Shown here: positions 58,410-64,000 of the stretch, piece by piece
How the letters are laid out: the number at the start of each line of letters is the position of its first letter
How positions within the stretch are numbered: position 1 is the stretch's first letter
Assembly (NCBI GenBank): GCA_947462335.1
Contig: OX381709.1
Span: 83,204,622 to 83,268,621, forward strand
DNA length: 64,000 nucleotides
Direction: 5' to 3'
DNA from: Harmothoe impar
Lineage: Eukaryota; Annelida; Polychaeta; Phyllodocida; Polynoidae
Made by a program: the position numbers and the translations under genes
The notes under the pieces: generated by a model
Database searches by the model: none
The model's input: the letters and a program-made list of their open reading frames with translations, nothing else
Told to the model about the DNA's origin: nothing

Positions 58410-59425
58410 GGTCACTTGAATCATGTACTACCTACTGTTGCTGTTGTCCTGCGTCGTGGGGGAATGTCACTGGAGCGATGTGAAGTACCAAGAAATGTGT
58501 ACGCCAAGGAGACCACCTCACTTGACCCCATCATTCTAGATTGTGTTAGTGCTCCTGTCGGCCTTTACCTTCTTCAAAAGTCAGCTTGCAAACTTGGCCT
58601 GTTAGGCCTAACAGCTGATGACATCCCGAAGCCAGAGAGTATGACTGGTCCAAGGCATCTAGTGAAAAAAGTGGCAACTACAAAACAACTACAAAAGCAA
58701 CTACGATCATACGGGCTGCCATCAGGACAGTGACAATACCCCTCAACAAGTCACAAGAAGAAATGAAGGAAGACAAAAGGCAAAAGGGCATAGTGATTCA
58801 GTTGAAGCAGATGCAACGTAGGAGCTCCAACATGAATATGTGCCAGGCACTGTTTAACCCTGACTGCTCCAAACCCACCATCAGCAAGGCAGCACCCATG
58901 TCTACTGCTATATTGGGGTATGTGACATGGGCAACGAAGCAAACAGGCGATATAACGATAGAGGAGTTGATTGTTTCAAACACATCACTCAGCCTCCTGA
59001 TGTCTGCACCTGCACGTCATACTGCACAGGTAGCAATTATGGAGTTCGCTGGCATCAAGTACAAGGTAAAGGCATCGACACCATCAGGGAAGGCATATAT
59101 GGAATCAGTACAAAATGATGTACTTCTGAAATACTTGAATTTCATGCCTTCGCTTCAGTCACTGGTTGTTTGTGAAGAGAAGTATGACTTCACACCTGAT
59201 GCACTGAAGGGTGCCACAAGAGAGAAACGACTGAAAAAAACTGACGCAACAGTTGCTCATCTCAAATCTGGGGATGAAATGATCTGTGATTCAAATTTCT
59301 CGAAAAGTTCTATCATTTCCACACATGAAGGAAAGGTGTTCATGAGCAACCCTCTTTTACTGAGGCAGCAACCTTTGATGCTGGGTCATGCTGAGAAGAA
59401 GACCCTTGACCAATCCTGGGCATAG
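58410..59425 (+). pseudogene. Unidentified coding-like stretch in two overlapping frames
   Basis: Frame one (58410-58733) reads protein-like sequence (EVPRNVYAKETTSLDPIILD, GLLGLTADDIPKPE) without an early ATG. Frame two is open from 58622 and continues 58730-59425 (first ATG about 58763) with GDITIEELIVSNTSLSLLMS and SLQSLVVCEEKYDFTPDALK, ending in a stop. The two together look like one protein interrupted by a frame change or a small intron. There are no transposase or RT motifs, and I do not recognise the family. It may be 3' exons of a host gene or a decayed repeat gene. Confidence 0.4.
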
Positions 59426-60279
59426 GTTTCAACTTAGATGTCTCAACCATTTGCAGTTAATTTGATTTGTTATTTTGATGGTAGGAATTGTTTGGGGGAT
59501 TCTATAGCAGCATTTGACCACTTGTGTGTATATATTGCTTACTGTTTTCCTTGGGTTTGAAACAATAGAGGAAATATGAGGATTACAATTGGTCTACACT
59601 GAGCCCCTTAGATATTGATTTGTACGGTTACGTTTGTGAAATAAGAGTGAACACTTGGTTGGCTAAGACCGTCCCTATACTGCTATAGATGTAGAGCCTC
59701 TGACTTGTGAGTCAGCATCCAATGCTAGTTGAATAGCAAGGGTAGAAGTATCCTTGTTTATAAAGGATAACAAATAAATGATTTGTGAAGATTGGGTACT
59801 TCTTTTGTGATGTAATCAGTTGACTGCTGAAGAGAGTATGTGTCAGCCCAGTTTTTCACCCCATTGGTGTACAAAGTATTTCATCCATTGTGAAACATAC
59901 TATTCCTGTGACCATTTAGATCCCATGAGGCTGAACCATTATGGACCAAGAGTACGAAGATGTATATTTACTTGTATGTCACTTGGGCTATCTAATAATT
60001 TTGTTGACTATTTATAATGTTATAACTGATGTAAATGAAGCCTGAATATATTATTCTGTGGTTAACACTAAGTATACTTGTATTTGGTATCATTCCTTCA
60101 TGATTAGGTATCAACCAGGTTAAATTGTTATTGACCGGTAAAGTGTCTTTTTAACTAACCTAAATAGACAGCTCTCATTGAGCCTGATACAGTATGTAGT
60201 TCCCGTAGTTCTCTCTTATGCTCAGAACTTTTATTCTATTTTGTGTATATAAATGTGTAGTAGTAGCCTGGGGGTGTAG

Positions 60280-60282
<3 letters not shown>
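59426..60282. other. Non-coding stretch, no gene seen
   Basis: AT-rich. AATAAA-like motifs (CAAATAAATG near 59770) follow the preceding frame and could be its 3' end. Confidence 0.4.

Positions 60283-60345
<63 letters not shown>
60283..60345 (+). repeat. AT dinucleotide microsatellite
   Basis: About 31 TA units without interruption. Confidence 0.98.
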
Positions 60346-60346
<1 letters not shown>

Positions 60347-60363
60347 CTGTTACTTAGTATTTC

Positions 60364-62680
60364 TAGGGAAATTCCAAACTTGGCGCCTGGACTATTTAGA
60401 CAGAACCCCAGATTATCCTATATTATACTTTGGATAACTGGTGTAATGTGCATCTAAAGATTTAATCAAATAGGTTGTGGTTAGGCTAAGAAGGGACGTT
60501 GGCACCTAGACTACTCCTTTATTTAACTTGGTCTAATCCTGTATCACTGTAACCTTGTGGCCCTTCCAGAATTAATAGAACACATTATAACTAGGCTAGA
60601 AAAGGGACTTTGGCACCTGGACTATCTGGATAGAACCCCAGATATATGTGGCTCAACACGTGAGAAGGTACCTTCGTGGGGGATTTTTAGTTCTGGTTTT
60701 GGCCACCAGGGGGCATTGGAATGGCAAAATAGTGAAAGATATGCTCAAAAATGTTTTAGGGTACTTTTTTATGGAGAATACAGTAGTCTTCTTAGAATTA
60801 TTCCATCTTTAGTGCTAACATTCTATATTTGGAATGTAAATGGAATGTTTTCTATGGGAAATTGGCACATCAGGTCCGGGAAATGAAGGGAAACCCTCCC
60901 CAGAGCCGTTATTTACACCAGTGTTAATTTTCACAACGCAGGTAGGTGGGAAAACACTGCAGGGCTCACTGCCTACTGGTTGAAGTGGAGGAGCACAGAG
61001 GGAAAGTCTATAGAAAAAGCTTATTTATATGTGATTTCATGGCAATCCCATGTATGATTCACTATTCCCCATGTATGATTCAAGAGCATACACTAATCTA
61101 TCTTATGGGATATAAACATTTAACAGCAAATTGACAGAAAATTCAGCAAATGGGTTATAAGAAAACCGTTGCTAATTTTAGCCCTGTAGTGTTTATGCTG
61201 CAAGCAAAACCGTTGCTAATTCTAGCCCTGCAGTGTTTTCACACCTACCTGCGTTGTGAAAATTACCACTGGTGTAAATAATGGCTCTGGGGAGGGTTTC
61301 CCTTCATTTCTCGGACCTGCACATAGGGCACTTCCTGGTTGCCATGGAAACCATTCCAAGGGTTCTCAATGGCATATTTTGGTGCTAGTCTTTTGAGAAT
61401 TCCATCAGTAACTCAAAACTGAAAACAAATCTTGAAAATTCCTGCTAGAACCAAATCTACATTAGATATTTGCATTTATTTAGCCTATTTTTAGGAAATC
61501 TGACATTTTCATCATTTTTAGTGGTTATTATGGGATACAGCGCATTTAGAGCTTATTTATCATTTTCAGTTATGAGTAACAACCCACCTTTCGAGATGTT
61601 ATTCCCGCAAAACTACAAGGAGTATCTTGCTTTATGATATCTCATTTTAAAGATCATGACATAAACTTTAATCATCAATTCCCCCCTGAGTACCCCTTTC
61701 CATGTGCCTGGTCACATATCCTATTTTATACTTTGAATAACTGGTGTAATGTGCATTTAAAGATTTAATCAAATAGGTTGTGGTTAGGCTAAGAAGTAAC
61801 TTTGGCACCTAGACTACTCTTTTATTTAAATGTGGTCTAATCATATATCACTACAACCTCTGCATGCTCCCAGAATTAATAGAATACATTGTGGTTAGGC
61901 TAAACAAAGGACTTTGGCACCTGGACTATCGGGACAGAACCCCTGACACATTTCCTATATTATACCTTGACTATTTTTAATAGCTGGTGTAATGTACACC
62001 TTAAGAGTTAAAGTGGCATAATCACCAAGCGTACCTCATTCACAATTCTAGTACTAATATAGTCTTCTATGTGGTTAAGTGTGAGTGGTGAGACTGCCCC
62101 TTTAACCCCTTCACCACTGGGTTTCTTGTAACTCAATGCAATTTTGTGCAATATATTGGCTTACCGTGTGGAAGGGGTTAATCAAATAGGTTGTGATTAG
62201 GCTAGAAAAGGGACTTTGGCACCTGGACTATCTGGATAGCACTCACCACCCACATATGGTAATCACCAAGCGTATCCCATTCACAATTCTAGTACTATTC
62301 TAGTCTTCTATGTGGTTAAGTGTGAGTGGTGAGACTGCCCCTTTAAAGTAGCATAATCACCAAGCGTATCCCACTCACAATTCTAGTACTGTTCTAGTCT
62401 ACTATGTGGTAAGTGCGAGTGGTGAGAATGCCCCTTTAATCAAATAGGTTGTGATTAGGCTAGAAAAGGGACTTTGGCACCTGGACTATCTGGATAGCAC
62501 TCACCACCCACATATGGTAATCAACAAGCGTATCCCATTCACAATTCTAGTACTATTCTAGTCTACTATATGGTTAAGTGTGAGTGGTGAGACTGTCCCT
62601 TTAATCAAATTGGGTGTGATTAGGCTAGAAAAGGGACTTTGGCACCTGGACTATCTGGATAGCCCCCACCACCCACTAAT
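60364..62680 (+). repeat. Complex satellite: GGGACTTTGGCACCTGGACT units
   Basis: The motif TTAGGCTAGAAAAGGGACTT then TGGCACCTGGACTATCTGGA recurs near 60370, 60590, 61790, 61905, 62200, 62455 and 62620, intact or decayed. It alternates with a block CACCAAGCGTATCCCATTCA...GGTGAGACTGCCCCTTTAA (near 62020, 62260, 62350, 62520). Non-coding higher-order repeat. Confidence 0.85.
60871..61319. mobile_element. 449-bp inverted-repeat MITE
   Basis: Ends CAGGTCCGGGAAATGAAGGG and the matching inverted end (TCATTTCTCGGACCTG) with ~90-bp arms. CACAT on both outer sides could be a target duplication. It lies inside the satellite block. Confidence 0.8.
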
Positions 62681-63287
62681 GGTGTTATGGTTCCTCCAGC
62701 CCCCCTCCAGCCTCCTCCAGCTGATAGGGAGGTGTGGTGTCAGGTTACACCATCCACTGTCTGGAGGCCCTCAGCCCGATCGGTTCTAAACTGGTTTTTT
62801 TGCTGTCAACATCGAGAATTGGTGCTGTCAGCTGTCAACTTGATCAAAAATATAGCTGTCAACAGCAACAGTTGACACTGACAGCCTTAGTTTCGCTGCT
62901 GACGACAACAAAATATATAATTCATTTTGAGAAATTTGATATAACAAGAATTGCGGTTGTTGCTGTGTAAAAACTTTAGGATATAGTTCAGTTTTCATTT
63001 TAACGACTGGGAGCTCAGCTCTTACAGGCACAAGATAGGGTGAATATGTTGTAGCTGGACAATGCTCATGGTCCGCTGTCCAAACACTGCTGCCTTCTGG
63101 TGAAACTGTTATTTTAGTCTATGTATGAAAAATGCTGAACTTATTCCCTGATGGCCCAGCTTTAATGATATTATAATCTCTTATTTTTTGTGTTTATTAC
63201 TCTTTGTTCACGATTTCACAGTTTCAGCACATACTTTTATTTATCAATTAATTTCCTCATCCCATTCTATGTGGGATCTATATACAT
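62681..63287. other. Non-coding stretch, no gene seen
   Basis: Contains GCTGTCAAC/GTTGACAGC-type short inverted repeats near 62803-62885. Short frames here have no features. Confidence 0.45.
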
Positions 63288-63436
63288 CCCAGCTAACAAA
63301 AAAACGTTATTTTACATCAAAATAAAGTTTTAAATTTTACATAACGTTATTTGATATTAAAGAGCCATGGGAAAACGTTGACATATAACGTTATATAACG
63401 TTATAAAATGGTGTATAACGTTATTTGTTTACTGGG
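63288..63436 (+). mobile_element. Family 1 MITE, full length (149 bp)
   Basis: CCCAGCTAACAAAAAAACG to ACGTTATTTGTTTACTGGG, flanked by AT. Reference-quality copy. Confidence 0.9.
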
Positions 63437-63836
63437 ATGGCACCTTCAGCCAGCCTGGTGTAGTATTTTGTGAATCTAATATTGGTAATAGAGTGAACTA
63501 GAGGTTAAACTCATGGCTACCTACCTTTCCCTTCTAACCATAAGGCAGTTATAGATGTGTAGCGTGGTAGGCAGTAATGGAAGGGTGTGAAGCTATATGT
63601 AGAGTGTCTTCCGTCTGCTCAGGGTACCGGCACAATCTGATGCACAGTCATAAAATTCCCCAGGTTTCCAGGTAGGCCAACCCCATGTTTGTTTAAACTA
63701 CTCCAGCTGGGGTGGTTGGCACAGAGTATTCACCTGGAGGTTATTCATTAGATATGAGGGAGATGGCTGGCCTCTGTCAATATGGGGAGGCAAAAAAGCC
63801 ATAAACGGTGCATGGCACTCTGGTTCAAAGCAGCAT

Positions 63837-63985
63837 CCCAGTAAACAAATAATGTTATACACCATTTTATAACGTTATATAACGTTAAATGTCAACGTTT
63901 TTCTGATTCTCTTTAGTGTGACATAACGTTATGTAAAATCTAAAATGTTATTTTGACGTAAAATAAGTTTTTTTTGTTAGCTGGG
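63837..63985 (-). mobile_element. Family 1 MITE, full length (149 bp), inverted
   Basis: Same length as 63288-63436 but opposite orientation, flanked by AT on both sides. Confidence 0.9.
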
Positions 63986-64000
63986 ATAGGCTAAAGAATT

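Overview
The window is nuclear DNA of a multicellular animal, most likely a marine invertebrate. A three-exon host gene with GT-AG introns encodes a protein resembling the beta subunits of calcium-activated potassium channels. There is also one intact nuclear tRNA-Ile(AAT) gene. Almost everything else is mobile DNA: two Polinton/Maverick elements, two Ty3/Gypsy-type LTR elements, a Penelope-like fragment, several MITE families, tRNA-derived SINE-like copies and simple repeats. An invertebrate deuterostome would fit the beta-subunit gene and the mix of elements, but the sequence does not prove it.

Layout. 1-5429: right-hand end of an AT-rich Polinton (element A) with a protein-primed PolB open to the window edge and an unknown cysteine-pair protein. 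It ends in the nonamer TATACTACT and sits inside the integrase of a Gypsy element (5430-8519, minus strand). 8520-19700: non-coding, with tRNA-Ile, two hAT-like MITEs, palindromic MITEs, a Penelope GIY-YIG fragment and a 59-bp minisatellite. 19789-30330: a complete 10.5-kb Polinton (element B) with about 393-bp inverted repeats and a perfect 6-bp target duplication CGGGGA. It carries packaging ATPase, integrase, penton-like, pX/pVI-like, major capsid and adenain-like protease genes in a tightly spaced array, but no DNA polymerase gene. 31161-35576: a Russian doll of TA-inserting MITEs; a second copy of the outer element at 14143-15346 serves as an empty-site control. 38600-40398: the potassium-channel beta-subunit-like gene (minus strand). 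40473-42286: more MITEs and tRNA-like repeats. 43138-57459: a complete 14.3-kb env-bearing Ty3/Gypsy element with 704-bp LTRs that look identical and a CTAT target duplication. 57460-64000: satellites, MITEs and an unidentified two-frame coding-like stretch.

How the genes work together. Polinton B has the genes for integration and particle assembly but must borrow a replicative polymerase. The 14.3-kb retroelement encodes Gag; Pol through a textbook -1 frameshift signal (GGGAAAC, 8-nt spacer, 8-bp stem); and an F-type fusion envelope just after a splice acceptor. Between env and the 3' LTR it also carries an antisense 202-codon gene with its own TATA box, strong start context and AATAAA. That antisense gene is the best candidate here for something undescribed.
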